From: Batillaria attramentaria
Taxonomy: Eukaryota; Mollusca; Gastropoda; Batillariidae
Assembly: GCA_018292915.2 (NCBI GenBank)
Contig: JACVVK020000093.1
Location: forward strand, 518,501-582,500
Length of the DNA stretch: 64,000 nucleotides
Reading direction: 5' to 3'
Shown: one piece after another, positions 1-45,547 of the stretch
Numbering within the stretch: position 1 is the stretch's first letter
Layout: the number at the start of each line of letters is the position of its first letter
Notes under the pieces: generated by a model
The model's database searches: none
The model's input: the letters and a program-made list of their open reading frames with translations, nothing else
Told to the model about the DNA's origin: nothing
Position numbers and translations under genes: made by a program

Positions 1-2500
1 TGAATGTAGCCGTTTTGTGTGTATGTATATGTATTTTGTCTCAAGCTTACACTAGCCTAAATGCATGTGTGACAATGTGTTTATCTTTATTTAAACTGTT
101 GTTATGGTATATACATGTACAGTATATGAATGCTGTTGTGGATGCCTCATTGTCCACTTTGCAATACTATGTGATTGGGTTTATGAAATGTAGGCTTCGC
201 GATATTGTGTTGCTGCCACTCATGTGAAATTGATCAGTATTTGTCAGTTTTAATGCGAGTGTTTCCGTCCGTGACAGTTTTGCATGCCTGATATTCTCAA
301 GTACCACTGTGATGAATTGTTAATGTGTCATGATATGCTTACCTGTAACTTTCAGTGTATAATCAGATAATTTATAATACATACAATAATATGTGATGTA
401 AACACAGTAGTGACAATAAATGTAGTGATAGGTAGAATTAGCTCTAGGAGTATATATATGTTAATAGGCTATAAACTAACTCAGTAGCAGTCGGGCCCAC
501 TGTCCCATCTGTAACCATCCCTTGCAGATTAACGCAGCCGTTACCACATACACACAGCGAAGTTGTGGACTGATGTACTTTTCATCCAGCATAAGCTTTT
601 AGATTGGTAATGTGGATGTGGCCGTTACAAGCAGATGGTGCAACTACAAGGCAGTTAAGACTTTCATGGTGTGCAAATCTTCTCTTTTTGGCACGAGCAT
701 AGCCGGTTCCTATGGTGTCACACCACAAGGTTGAGCCCTCAAGCTGTGAAAAAAAAACTCACCCAAAACCAGCAACAAACAACAGCCAAAACAGCTGAAT
801 GAAAAAGAAAAATGTGCAGTTGACAAAGGTAACTCTTGGAGTTTATTGTCCATCTTACCAGTATGTAGTAAAATTTGTGTGTACCTGTACTAGTATGTAT
901 TTAATCTGATTTATATGGACAGTCTGTTCATCTGCTTGCATGTTGTAGAATATGCTGTGCAAGATATTATGTCACCTGCACCCTAACTGTACCTTAAACT
1001 GCAATTCATCCAACATGGCTTAAAATGGCCCATGATCTAAAAGGAGGAAAGTGTGGCGGTTGGTGACGAAGTGGCATTTTAAAGCAGAAGCATTGCGTTA
1101 GGAGTGTCCAGGGGCCTGCTCCCCTTGAATTTTTTTTAATTCTAAAGACTAAAAGCTCTACAATTTGGTGCATTTTGGCATGAGTTTAAGTGCTTCAGGG
1201 GAGGAAACACTTTCTTGGCAGGAAATTTTTAGAATCGGACTAAAATCTAGATGAGGTGGTGCCTTTTGGTATGATTTAACACTTTCAGCCCTGCCACCGT
1301 ATCGCAGACCCTAACAATAATATGTGTGCATGTGACTGACGCTCTGCGCAGTGGAAGATTCCCCTATAGGATGGATCCAATACTTCTTGAGAAATAGGGT
1401 TTTGTATGCAAGAGCCCAGCTTTAGATCTAGCACACTTGAAAAACTCGGAGGCAGAGAGCGTTATCGCTACTGATATTCCTTCAGGGCTGAAAGGGTTAC
1501 GTGCTTCAGAGGAAGAAACACAGTCTTTGGGGGAGGAACATTTTTACACAAAGTGGAAATCGGACAAAAGGTGGAAGATTGATCAAAGTATGTCTCAATT
1601 CAAGACACGAGGACCAGTAAGGTAGGTCCACATCATTCAGTAATGTCTGTGCTGTAAGTGTGAATCACGTTTGGTGTGCTTGCACCATGCTGATGATGCA
1701 TCTTATCTCATAGAATATGTCTCGAAACACATCTCGTGTGTAATCCTATATCCAGGTACCATTTTACACTGTAAGTTTAGAGTGCTTTTTGAGTACATAT
1801 TCAATATTGTACAGATATAGATGGTCACTATTACTGATAAATTATTTTGGGTGCACTGAGTATTTGTTAAAGTCACTGGCAATACTGACGTAAGAACATG
1901 TTTGTATGCATGTCTTGTTTTGACTTTTCTTCTCTGGTGTGTTTAGAATCAGGGGTTTTCTTTTTTGTAATTTCATGGACATTTGATGTCTCGTGCAGTG
2001 GATATTGTTTACTAATACTATTGACAGAGTTACTGCAATATACACAGTGTCATTTGTTTAAAAAAAAAATGCATGCAGATTGGATTTCTGGTTTCCTGAG
2101 AGTCTTTGATAAGAGTTCATTTACAGGTGGTAAGATTAGTCTCTTTCAGCAGGAAATGTGGTGTTCTTTTATTACTTTTTTCTGTCCTTTGCCCATATAC
2201 TCATCATTCATTATTTTAAACTGAACAAAGGTACATTTTAAATGCATGCCCGTATACTCATCATTCATTATTTTAAACTGAACAAAGGTACATTTTAAAT
2301 GCATGCTTACAGCTGAGGAGAATAAAGAGGTATTCCATTACAACTTTGCTTTTAATGTGTCATTATTTCTAGGCTGGTGAATAGGAATTATCTCAAGACC
2401 TCTTTGTGGGACTTAACTCTGTACTTGTATTTATACTGCTAATTATTTTAATTTAAAAAAAAAAGTCTTGAGGTGGTTCAGTCTGATCAACTGGCCTTAG
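1..2500. other. Unassigned flank; possible 3' UTR end
   Basis: I recognise no protein or RNA gene here. The sequence is AT-rich with stop codons in all frames and only short open frames. An AATAAA hexamer at 415-420 could be the poly(A) signal of a plus-strand gene lying before the window, but no coding exon supports this. About 1060-1240 belongs to a dispersed repeat whose phrase 'aagtgcttc..ggaaacac' returns near 4210-4420, 18100-18300, 34950-35030 and 58960-59230. Confidence 0.4.
2191..2306. repeat. Tandem duplication, 57-bp unit x2
   Basis: The block starting gccCatatactcatcattc at 2191 repeats almost perfectly from 2248. The two copies differ by about one base, so the duplication is recent. 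No coding content is seen. Confidence 0.85.
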
Positions 2501-2524
2501 GAATTGCAAAATATGTACTGAGAA

Positions 2525-2700
2525 GGAGTTTGGTCTAGTGGTTAAGCCATCCGACTTCGGATCCTGAGCCGCCTTGGTGGAGTCTGTCCACGGTGGGCAG
2601 GATGGATTTTTCCTGACCATATCGAGTCAAATAAATTTATGTGCAGACTCGTTTACGGTGCCTGTGTCGCCTTCATGTACACAGAGACGTGTTATGTATG
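2525..2700 (+). repeat. tRNA-headed SINE fragment
   Basis: The phrase tttggtctagtggttaagc resembles a tRNA A-box, as in the other tRNA-derived SINEs of this window. It continues into a body (gtggagtctgtccacggtgg) that looks unlike the SINE-B body. It is too degenerate for a functional tRNA. Confidence 0.5.
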
Positions 2701-2703
2701 CCT

Positions 2704-3372
2704 CAGGCCGGGGAATTGCTGAGGAAATAAGAGACTGAAATCTAGGCCGAGGGGGTCCTACTAATTACCGAAAACAACTCTTAATACGCGTAGAACGCAG
2801 TTAAAACATAGAAATAACAACACACAAACATGATGAAAGGTGAAAAAAGAGGCATTAAACTAGTTTAAAGGAAAAATGTACTTATTCACTCCAAGAGAAC
2901 ACGACGAAATGAACGTGTCTCCCAAGGGAAGCGACTCTGGTCCGGACTGGTTATTTTCTGCAATATCACCTTTTTTTCCTTTTAGCTTTTTTTAAGGCCA
3001 CTTTTTCACCTTTAATCATGTTTGTGTGTTGTTATTTCTATGTTTGAACCGCGTTCTATCCGTATTAAGAGTTGTTTTCGGTAATTAGTAGGACCGAGGC
3101 CGAGGTGCAGAGGCAGCACACTGCTGGGGGAACTCGGGGACAACGCCCCACTGCAGAAGACAAATTTTGGCGTATTTAAAGACATCTAGTCGCCTCTCCT
3201 GGCGCCCCCAAATAATATACTGCTTTGGTACTGACATGCAAGTCTTCAAAAATGATGTTAGACTGTCCCACATGGCGTTTGATGCATTACTGTTCTCTGG
3301 CTGCAACTTAGATATTTTTGGCTGAAAGAATAGGAAATTTGGCTGAAAATTGCCAAATGACAGCCTGATGTC
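2704..3372. mobile_element. Family F repeat, copy 1 (interrupted)
   Basis: This matches the copy at 14879-17455: shared phrases are gaggaaataagagactgaaa, tgcagaggcag, gggacaacgccccact, cctctcctggc and tgcaagtcttcaaaaatga. This copy is split by the MITE at 2753-3096. It keeps the intact cctctcctggc junction (about 3193-3203) where copy 2 carries a large insertion. The ends in copy 2 look like inverted AGGCTGGGGAA termini, so the family may be a non-autonomous DNA transposon. Confidence 0.65.
2753..3096. mobile_element. Mutator-like MITE with ~95-bp inverted ends
   Basis: About 95 bases at the left end (from 2754, GGTCCTACTAATTACCG...) recur inverted at the right end (to 3095) with few mismatches. 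The element is flanked by the 9-bp direct repeat aggccgagg at 2744-2752 and 3097-3105. Long terminal inverted repeats plus a 9-bp target duplication are typical of Mutator-superfamily elements. It has no transposase frame and is inserted inside family F copy 1. Confidence 0.75.
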
Positions 3373-3479
3373 TCTGGTGTACACACGCACGCACAATATC
3401 AAATGTAAACGTTAATAGTGCCATTTCAACCAGGAAGAGCCGCGGAATGGAAAAACAGTTAACCAGCCACTACACTAAC

Positions 3480-3872
3480 TGAGGTTGGTCCACGAAGAGC
3501 GCATGCGGCAAGTCCCGAAATCTCGGCGAATCCCGCGAGGCCTCTCATTGTTTAGTGGAGACAAAGAAGGCGGTGGTCGCGATATCTCGCGTGCAAAAGG
3601 GCGGGAATTTGGAATTCCGAAGGCGACACCATACAGTCGTGAAAACAGTCGTTTTTCTACCTGCACAGTAAATATAAATTTATTATCTAGGTAATTCGCA
3701 TCGTTTTAATTTTGGGAGCACAACTTGTCACATCGCCCGAGCAGTTCGTGACAGCCCCAACTGCAAACTTACCCTCTGAGCTATCACAAATCCAGTAAAG
3801 AGTTCTGTCCCCTGATCGAGGGAGTACGAAACCGCGGCTTCGCACTAGCTCAGTCTTTCCACGGCAGCCATC
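3480..3872 (+). promoter_or_regulatory. CpG-rich RPS29 promoter with 5'-TOP start
   Basis: The stretch is rich in CpG (for example tcccgcgagg and gatatctcgcg near 3530-3590), unlike the surrounding AT-rich DNA. Just before the start codon, the pyrimidine run CTTTCC at 3855-3860 fits a 5'-terminal oligopyrimidine transcription start. This would give a very short leader of about 18 nt, as is usual for ribosomal protein genes. TOP mRNAs are known to be translationally controlled by mTOR/LARP1. The exact start site is inferred. Confidence 0.5.
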
Positions 3873-5471
3873 ATGGGGTTCTCGTCAACTTGGTACTCGC
3901 ACCCTCGAAGATACGGTCCTGGTTCACGCTATTGGTAAGTAACTTGAATTTTATTGTTGTCTTTGGTTGGGTTTAAACCTTATTTAACCAGAAGCACGGT
4001 ATTTGTTACGGCATGGTGTTTATTTTCATTGTTAGTGGCAAATATTTTGAAGCGGTCGCCCAGCCTTCCTGAACACGTGCGCCCGAACGTAGCGTACAGC
4101 AATTTCGCGTCAAGACTACTCACTCGTTCAGAGATCGGTTCTTTACAAAAATAGTGTTACCTGCTGCAGCTCGTTGTGATTTTCAAGGCTTATAAGCCAC
4201 CTTTTTTTCGGATTTCCACCTATGGCTAAAAATTGTCTTCCCAAAAGATGTTTCCCTGATTCAGTCTGAAGCACGTGAAATCGTCAAACGCACCAAATCT
4301 CACAGATTTTAGTCTATTTGTGAAAATATTTCTTTAAGAAAGTGTTTCCTCGTCTGAAGCACTTACAATCATGTCTAGCTGACCAGTTTTCACAGATTTT
4401 AGTTGTGTTTTTTTGTGTTTTTCTTTAAATTCCGGGCGAGCATGTCTCCGTACACCCCCCTAGTACGGGTGTGTGTGTGTGTGTGGGGGGGGGGGGGGTC
4501 CTAAGTACCGAAACGAAAGGCAAAGTAGTAATATGGCGGAGGTTTAAGGTTAGTTTAGGGTTAGCGACGAAGGTTGAATGGGGTTAATGGTTAAAAAATT
4601 TACTTTGAATGAGGTTAGGGTTAGTAATCCAGGCAAAGTGAGAAGTCAGAATACTGAGGACAAACAGTTTAAGGTTATGGGTCAGCTCTGGGCTTGTTTT
4701 TTTCTTTCTTTCCCCCCTTTTGTTTTATTTCACAAAAGAAAATTTTATTTGTTAAATTGTTTCACCATTATTTACAGATGTTCATGGTTATTATTATTAC
4801 TATTAGCCTTGTTTTTGGTGGTTTTCACTAATTTCAGCGATTAGTAGGCCACCCACCCCCATCACCAGTGTGGTTTGTTATTCATGAGTCTGCTTGTCCA
4901 TTTCAGCCGGGTCTGTAATAATACACATGGCCTGATCAGAAAGTATGGCCTGAATATCTGCAGAAGATGCTTCCGTCAGTATTCAGCGGACATTGGCTTC
5001 AAGAAGGTGAGTAACCTGAATTACTGCCACTACTAATACTGCGTTGCTTGTTATAAAAAGTTAAAACAGCCAAAGAATGTGGTTACTGAGCACTACAGTT
5101 GATTCAGCTTAGCATGTGAGTTGAGGTATTGCTAAGGTGTGTGTGTGTAAGGCTATAGATCTTGATAGTGCGCTTTTCGTCAACTGTGGAACTTAGATAT
5201 ACAGCAAGTAACAGGATGTGCACAGAACAGCTAATAATAATTATTAATGATATTGATAATTTACACGTGATTGTCAGGTATTCGCATGATATTAAACGTA
5301 TTGGGAGAAAGACATCCATGGTAATGTCGGTTCTGTGTTTAGATCAGTAGATGCAGGAATATGCAATATCTGTACAGGTTCGACACACTTTTCAAGGCTT
5401 TACGATGTCTGCTTTTAATAGTTTAGTCATTTTACTGATGCCTTGTCTGGTTTGTGTTGCAGTTGGATTAA
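3873..5471 (+). CDS. RPS29: 40S ribosomal protein S29 (uS14)
   Basis: Coding exons are 3873-3934, 4907-5006 and 5463-5471, with GT-AG introns of 972 and 456 nt; the spliced frame is 56 codons plus stop, the usual S29 length. The protein is a small zinc-ribbon subunit of the 40S head near the decoding region. Visible family signatures are the N-terminal [15 protein letters not shown], the zinc cysteines as CxxC (Cys21 and Cys24), a second CxxC (Cys39 and Cys42), the core [18 protein letters not shown], and the C-terminus DIGFKKLD. The last exon holds only Leu, Asp and the stop codon. The start follows the TOP-like leader and is the only in-frame ATG. Intron 1 contains a dispersed repeat and a GT/G-rich tract. 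Identification is essentially certain. Confidence 0.97.
4470..4498. repeat. (GT)n / poly-G tract in RPS29 intron 1
   Basis: A short GT run passes directly into a run of about 17 G. It is a low-complexity intronic tract, and its length in the assembly may be unreliable. Confidence 0.8.
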
Positions 5472-5806
5472 TTAAGGGGCTTGAATCCAGCAGAGGAAGA
5501 AGATGCCTGTCCAGCGTGCAGACCCTTAATGTGAAGATCTGAACATGGTGGAGACACAAGATCCTGTTGCCAGTATCCAGTGTTGACAATATGGACTGAT
5601 AATTTACAATTTCTTGTAAATTGGCATGGTGTCATGCCTATGTGTGTGAAATTGGAATACAGCTCCTTTTCCTCTGCATCTGAATGTTTTCTTGTTTGTG
5701 TGTTTTTGTGTCATCACTGTCACTTTATAATATGGGTTATTGTGGCTTAGTTTCCTTTTGTCGATACATGAACAAAATCTTCATTTAAAGAATCAGTGTA
5801 AGTGTA

Positions 5807-5912
5807 CCCTCTAAATGGCCTTTGGTGTTCCCGTCATCCAAATACACAAACCTAAATGACCCTCTAAATGGCCTTTGGTGTTCCCGTCATCCAGATACAC
5901 AAACCTAAATGG
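5807..5912. repeat. Tandem duplication, 53-bp unit x2
   Basis: Copies at 5807-5859 and 5860-5912 begin ccctctaaatggcctttgg and differ at very few positions. It may fall in the RPS29 3' UTR or just downstream. Confidence 0.9.
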
Positions 5913-7678
5913 CGACTGGATTATTATGGGGGGAAAATGAAATCTACCGTGGGAGAGGTGGGGCACATGCAGATTGAACTCGGATGATGTATCCTGATTG
6001 CATTACTTTTCCTGCTATTCCACCTCTTCTGTTGCATCCACAGACGTAAAGAGATAGACGCACCGCCGCACGCTGCTTGCGAGTGTCGCTACACTGCGGC
6101 CATCTTGCTGATACCAGAACTGAGAGGCTCTGTGTATAGGACGCCTCGTTCGAAATACAAAGTTCTTTAGAAAGACGTCAGAAATGTGACGTAAGATAAA
6201 GCGGACCAATGCTATGCGCCCTATGTAAACAGCTGGCACTTCCAGGTACTAGCAACATGGTGCGCAGCGGCGTCACTTTTCCGGCACCCCATCTCTATAC
6301 ATCCGTGGTTGCATCCAAAATTTTAAGTCGGACTCCAGATGAGTCGAGACAAATATTTCCTGGCCAAAGCAGGTATTTGTGTAACTATTTTTCTATGGAC
6401 AAGTTGAACAAGTACCCACAAGACAGAAAAGTCAAACTTTGGTTATGTCACACAAAATTTGCCATTTTTGCTTTGGGCAAGTCGCAGTACTCCCTGGAAT
6501 GTTTTCCCCCATCTGATGTGTCGGCGTCAAACATGGCTTGCACGATAGATTTGACATTTTCTCTGCAGTTACAGGTTTTGAGATTGTTAAGTGTGTGGTG
6601 GGTCTGAAAGGCTAGTTTCCTTGGATGATAGAACACAAAAGTGGCGAGACGCGCGTGCAAGAACAGAGCTAGATGCGAGTTCTCACTCTGTGCCCTTGAT
6701 CTCTCGGGTGTTCTGTTGCCTGTGTTCAAAAGGTGATCTGCCATCCTAGGGTAAACATTGTGTTGTTTCAGGTGTGAGAGTTTTGTGTGTGTGTTTTTTG
6801 TTTTTTTTTAAATGGGGGGGTCAAAGGGGGAAGGGGTGTGACAAAATTAAAGAATTGACTTATGCACACACGGTCTGTGACACCCCCTGCCGTACGCTGT
6901 CTGGCGCTGATGTCAAGTTCAGTTGGCATGCCAAGCGATGTGGGGCCAAACACTGCGGGTTTCTGTACAAATATGTGCATGCACACCAAGCCGTTGGGCA
7001 CAGTGGCTGCACAATACAGATATGGATTTCAAAGAAAATGCCACATATTCCTATACATAACACTGTGCATGACACCCTAGAAATGCTTAAAATTTTAATT
7101 CACCCCCCAAAAAATCACAAAATTTCAGCAGCCAAAGACTCGAGTGTCAACAAATTCCAATATAATTCCATTTTTTTGGCAGTGCCAGCCGTGACCCCAT
7201 TCCTCTGTCGTATGCCAGCTCTTGTGCCAGCCGTGCATGAATACAAATAGTCCACATGCCAGGCTCATTTTTCACTGTTTTTACCATCACCTGGCATGGA
7301 ACTTCTTTACAAAGCCAACCTTTGTTACTCTGCACATAAATTTTAAAAATTTTGTACAATACTGAGCAGAATTGTTTTTACATGCCCCGGACACGATTAT
7401 CGTCATATGACAAGTATGGGAACTTGGCCAAGTTTTAAACGGACTGGAAGTAAGCGAAAGTCACCATGTGCTGCAATGGGCAACTTAGTTCACTTGTTTT
7501 TAGATATATCCTCTTGTTGGAACGAGGACCAGAAAATGCACAGTAGTGATTTCATAGCCTAAGCAACCTGCCATTTAAAGCTTTAAGTTGCGTTGCGCTA
7601 AAATCATACGCTGTTGCGGCCAACATGCACACAAGGAATACGTACGAACACACATACGCATTTCACATGACATCACAT

Positions 7679-7684
7679 TTTAAT
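7679..7684 (-). terminator. Possible EPRS poly(A) signal (ATTAAA)
   Basis: The minus strand reads ATTAAA here, about 570 nt beyond the EPRS stop codon. I saw no AATAAA on the minus strand between 7300 and 8250. This is a candidate only; transcript data would be needed to place the true 3' end. Confidence 0.25.
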
Positions 7685-8251
7685 CCACATATATCGATCT
7701 GTGTAATACCCTGTCAGCCATACAAAAGTTTAACTGTCACTGTCTTGTGGAACAGGGGAAATGGGTTCACAACAAAGGAAATGTGGTGTTGCAGTTTCAT
7801 ACAGTTACAAATACATGTATACAATACCCTTGCCTTGTTCAAAATTCTATTCTTCTGACCGATGCGGAGAATGCTACACAACAAAGGCATCGCCGGTAAT
7901 GGCTCAGTAAACGCTGAACACAGCAAATACTTCAGAACAAAACACTATTCCATGTATACGATATAATTCAATGAATACCCAACATCCCACAAAAAAAAAT
8001 CATCTATGACAGAAAGGTGGATGTCCTGAAGCACATGGTGGGATAGAGATCTAGTCTAATTCTAATTTCTAATGAAAACAAGCCAGTCTGTATAAGTACT
8101 ACACGTGCCATCCCAACACCTAACTACTGGCTGCAAACAGAACATAAACAGAATCACAGCAAGTTTGTGAGTAAACAGATTGCCAGGGTGCAAGAAAAAA
8201 AGTGATCCATCTTGTAACAGTTTCTTTGTTTTTGGTGGGAACGTGATCCGA

Positions 8252-43347
<35,096 letters not shown>

Positions 43348-43500
43348 GTCACGACGAACTGCGAGGTGCCGGCGAAATTGCCTTTTTACGGCAAAGGAGA
43401 TAGAAACCGGAAGTGATGAAAATGTGTTGAAAGACAAGAGTTGCTTCCCGTTTCGTCACCTAAGGGGTCAAGTCAAAATCCCCACAACGTCACTAGATAA
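43348..43500 (-). promoter_or_regulatory. EPRS promoter with ETS site
   Basis: About 60 nt upstream of the EPRS start, 43406-43414 reads ACCGGAAGT, a strong ETS-family consensus (inverted relative to the gene). No TATA box is seen. This fits a housekeeping, TATA-less promoter. The transcription start is not defined. Confidence 0.4.
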
Positions 43501-43514
43501 CGAGATAAAAGTGG

Positions 43515-43545
43515 AACCCCCCCCCCCCCCCCCCCCCCATCCACC
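43515..43545. repeat. Poly-C tract
   Basis: A run of about 20 C upstream of EPRS, followed by C/A-rich sequence. A (CAA)n run lies at about 43632-43668. Confidence 0.85.
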
Positions 43546-43794
43546 CACCCCAACCCCAGTATGCCCTTTTAAACGAGAACATCACTGTTTATTGTGTCAT
43601 CGCTGCTTGCTTGTAGACACGAAACGGTTATTTCAACAACAACAACAACAACCGTGACAACAACAAAAGCCGCTGGTGAACTTCAACCAAAGATCATCAG
43701 TGGAATCCCAAGGTCTTTGCTTCAACTATACCAGGCTCAGACAACTACGTATGCCGCCGGGAAGCCGGCGGTGCTCCGGCCGACAAATGATCGA

Positions 43795-43890
43795 GGAGAC
43801 GTTGATGATGATGTGAAGATTTCATATAGAGGTACACGGTGCTTAGGGAGAGGTTCGGAAAGAGCCTGGACAAAACTGCACTTGCTATAA
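43795..43890 (-). mobile_element. LINE 3' tail, diverged
   Basis: The minus strand reads ctctccctaagcaccgtgta, then tctatatgaaatcttcacatc and an ATC-type end, matching the family at 18315-18412. Confidence 0.5.
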
Positions 43891-44407
43891 GGCTATTTCT
43901 TATCCTCGGTCTCTCAGCCGGCGTCCGCCGAAAATTGTCTAGATACAATTGTGATGAACTGTATGTGTACACATGTTCGCCCCCCCCCCTCCCCCGCCTT
44001 CAGTTATGGGCCAAAAGCCGCCTTCACTGAATAAAAATCTTTGTCGTTGTCATCAGTTGTCATTGTCTCAGCCGTCCGAGTCACTGACTGAGTCTAAAGA
44101 TACCCATTATATACACTAATTACTGCTCAGTCACTGAGTGTACAGTCACATGTCAGTTTATCATGCATTAGTTGTCATCCGCTAAAATCATTGTTAACAC
44201 TATAAGCGGACCCGTTGTCTTGAGTTCCCAAGCGCTGTGATCAGTTGGGGTCACGGTGGCCGCGGCCGCGGCCGGCCGACGCGGCGTTATTGTGACTGAC
44301 TGGATCATCATCATGCACTGATCAGTCATGATCATCACCATGACCGAATGAGTCACAGTGACATCAAGTCAGTAATTCCTTTTTATGTAACATCAGTGAC
44401 GGCTGCA

Positions 44408-44802
44408 CAGTGATGTTGCCAGGAATTTTTTTTTTCTCCGGCGATTTAGCCGAAAGAGCCATGAAAGTTTCGGCTTTTTACAGAAAGTCAGTTCGGCTCT
44501 CTCTGCCGAAGCAGTTTGACTGACAAGTTTTTCGACTAGATTCCCTACTGTTACGTGCTCCCTCCACCTCCGTGAATTAAAGATGTTCTGTAGATACATA
44601 TCCTCACCGAAAGTTGCGTTTTCTTGGAAATTAGTCCAGCCAGCACAGGAATCTCGCAGAAACGGACATAATCGAGCCGATTCACTCGTGAAAACTTCGG
44701 CTCGGCCAGCCGACATGGCAGACAGAGTATCGGCTTTTTCAAAACAAATTCGGCTTTTAGCCGAGATCCGACCCCAAACGACATCCCTCCTGCAAACCAC
44801 TG
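44408..44802. mobile_element. Possible decayed hAT-like MITE
   Basis: The ends CAGTGATGTTGCCAGGA (left) and the complement of CAGTGGTTTGCAGGA (right) resemble hAT termini. The 8-bp flanks cggctgca and cagctacc match at five positions. The interior repeats AGCCGAA/TTCGGCT in both orientations. The open frames here are not recognised proteins. Confidence 0.4.
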
Positions 44803-45317
44803 CAGCTACCGGCAATGTGTGTGAGCTGTCACAGAGAGAACAGCGAACTCAAGTGACTACTGAGCTATAGGCAAACTCGGCAATCCTCCAAACATCAGTC
44901 AAGTTTCGCCAAGAAAACTGGCTTATGTGGAGAGTGAAGACCAAACACGAAGGAGGTCAGGGTCGACGGTGTTAGACGTAGTGTGCGGCGAAAAATCAAA
45001 ACACAACTGGCAAAACAAACTGAACACTGATTCGCCATTGGCTAGTTTTAACTGAGTAGTATTTTTCAACTGCACCGAATCCGCGGATTTAACTGGCGTG
45101 GTAATTCAGTTAAGACCAATCGATCATGAACGGCCGATTGCCTGTTTGACGGTTTCACGTCGTGTCCTCCTGCCTTTGTCGTAAATCAAAACAGTTTGTT
45201 CAGTGTCCGATGACTGATAAGGCTGCACTCGCACCGTCACAACTGACATTTTCAGTCAGGCCGGCGCGTGGACAGATGGTCTCGTTGATGTCGGGTTACG
45301 GCATATCATCAGCACCA

Positions 45318-45547
<230 letters not shown>

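Larger units (their letters stand above)
5472..8251. other. Intergenic region between convergent RPS29 and EPRS
   Basis: No gene is recognised. It must contain the RPS29 3' UTR on the plus strand and the EPRS 3' UTR on the minus strand. A 53-bp tandem duplication lies at 5807-5912. A CpG-containing stretch at about 6050-6290 includes ggccatcttgctg, a YY1-like motif, and a 132-codon plus frame (6209-6607) follows it; that protein is not recognised and its coding status is doubtful. Confidence 0.4.

Noticed and set aside
6209..6607. 132-codon plus-strand frame as a possible new gene (weakly THAP-like pattern YPQDRKVKLW)
   Set aside because: The zinc-binding Cys/His pattern of THAP domains is missing, and there is no splice or neighbour support; left as unassigned.
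44393..44815. 140-codon minus-strand frame
   Set aside because: It lies wholly within the AGCCGAA-rich inverted-repeat element and shows no recognised domain.
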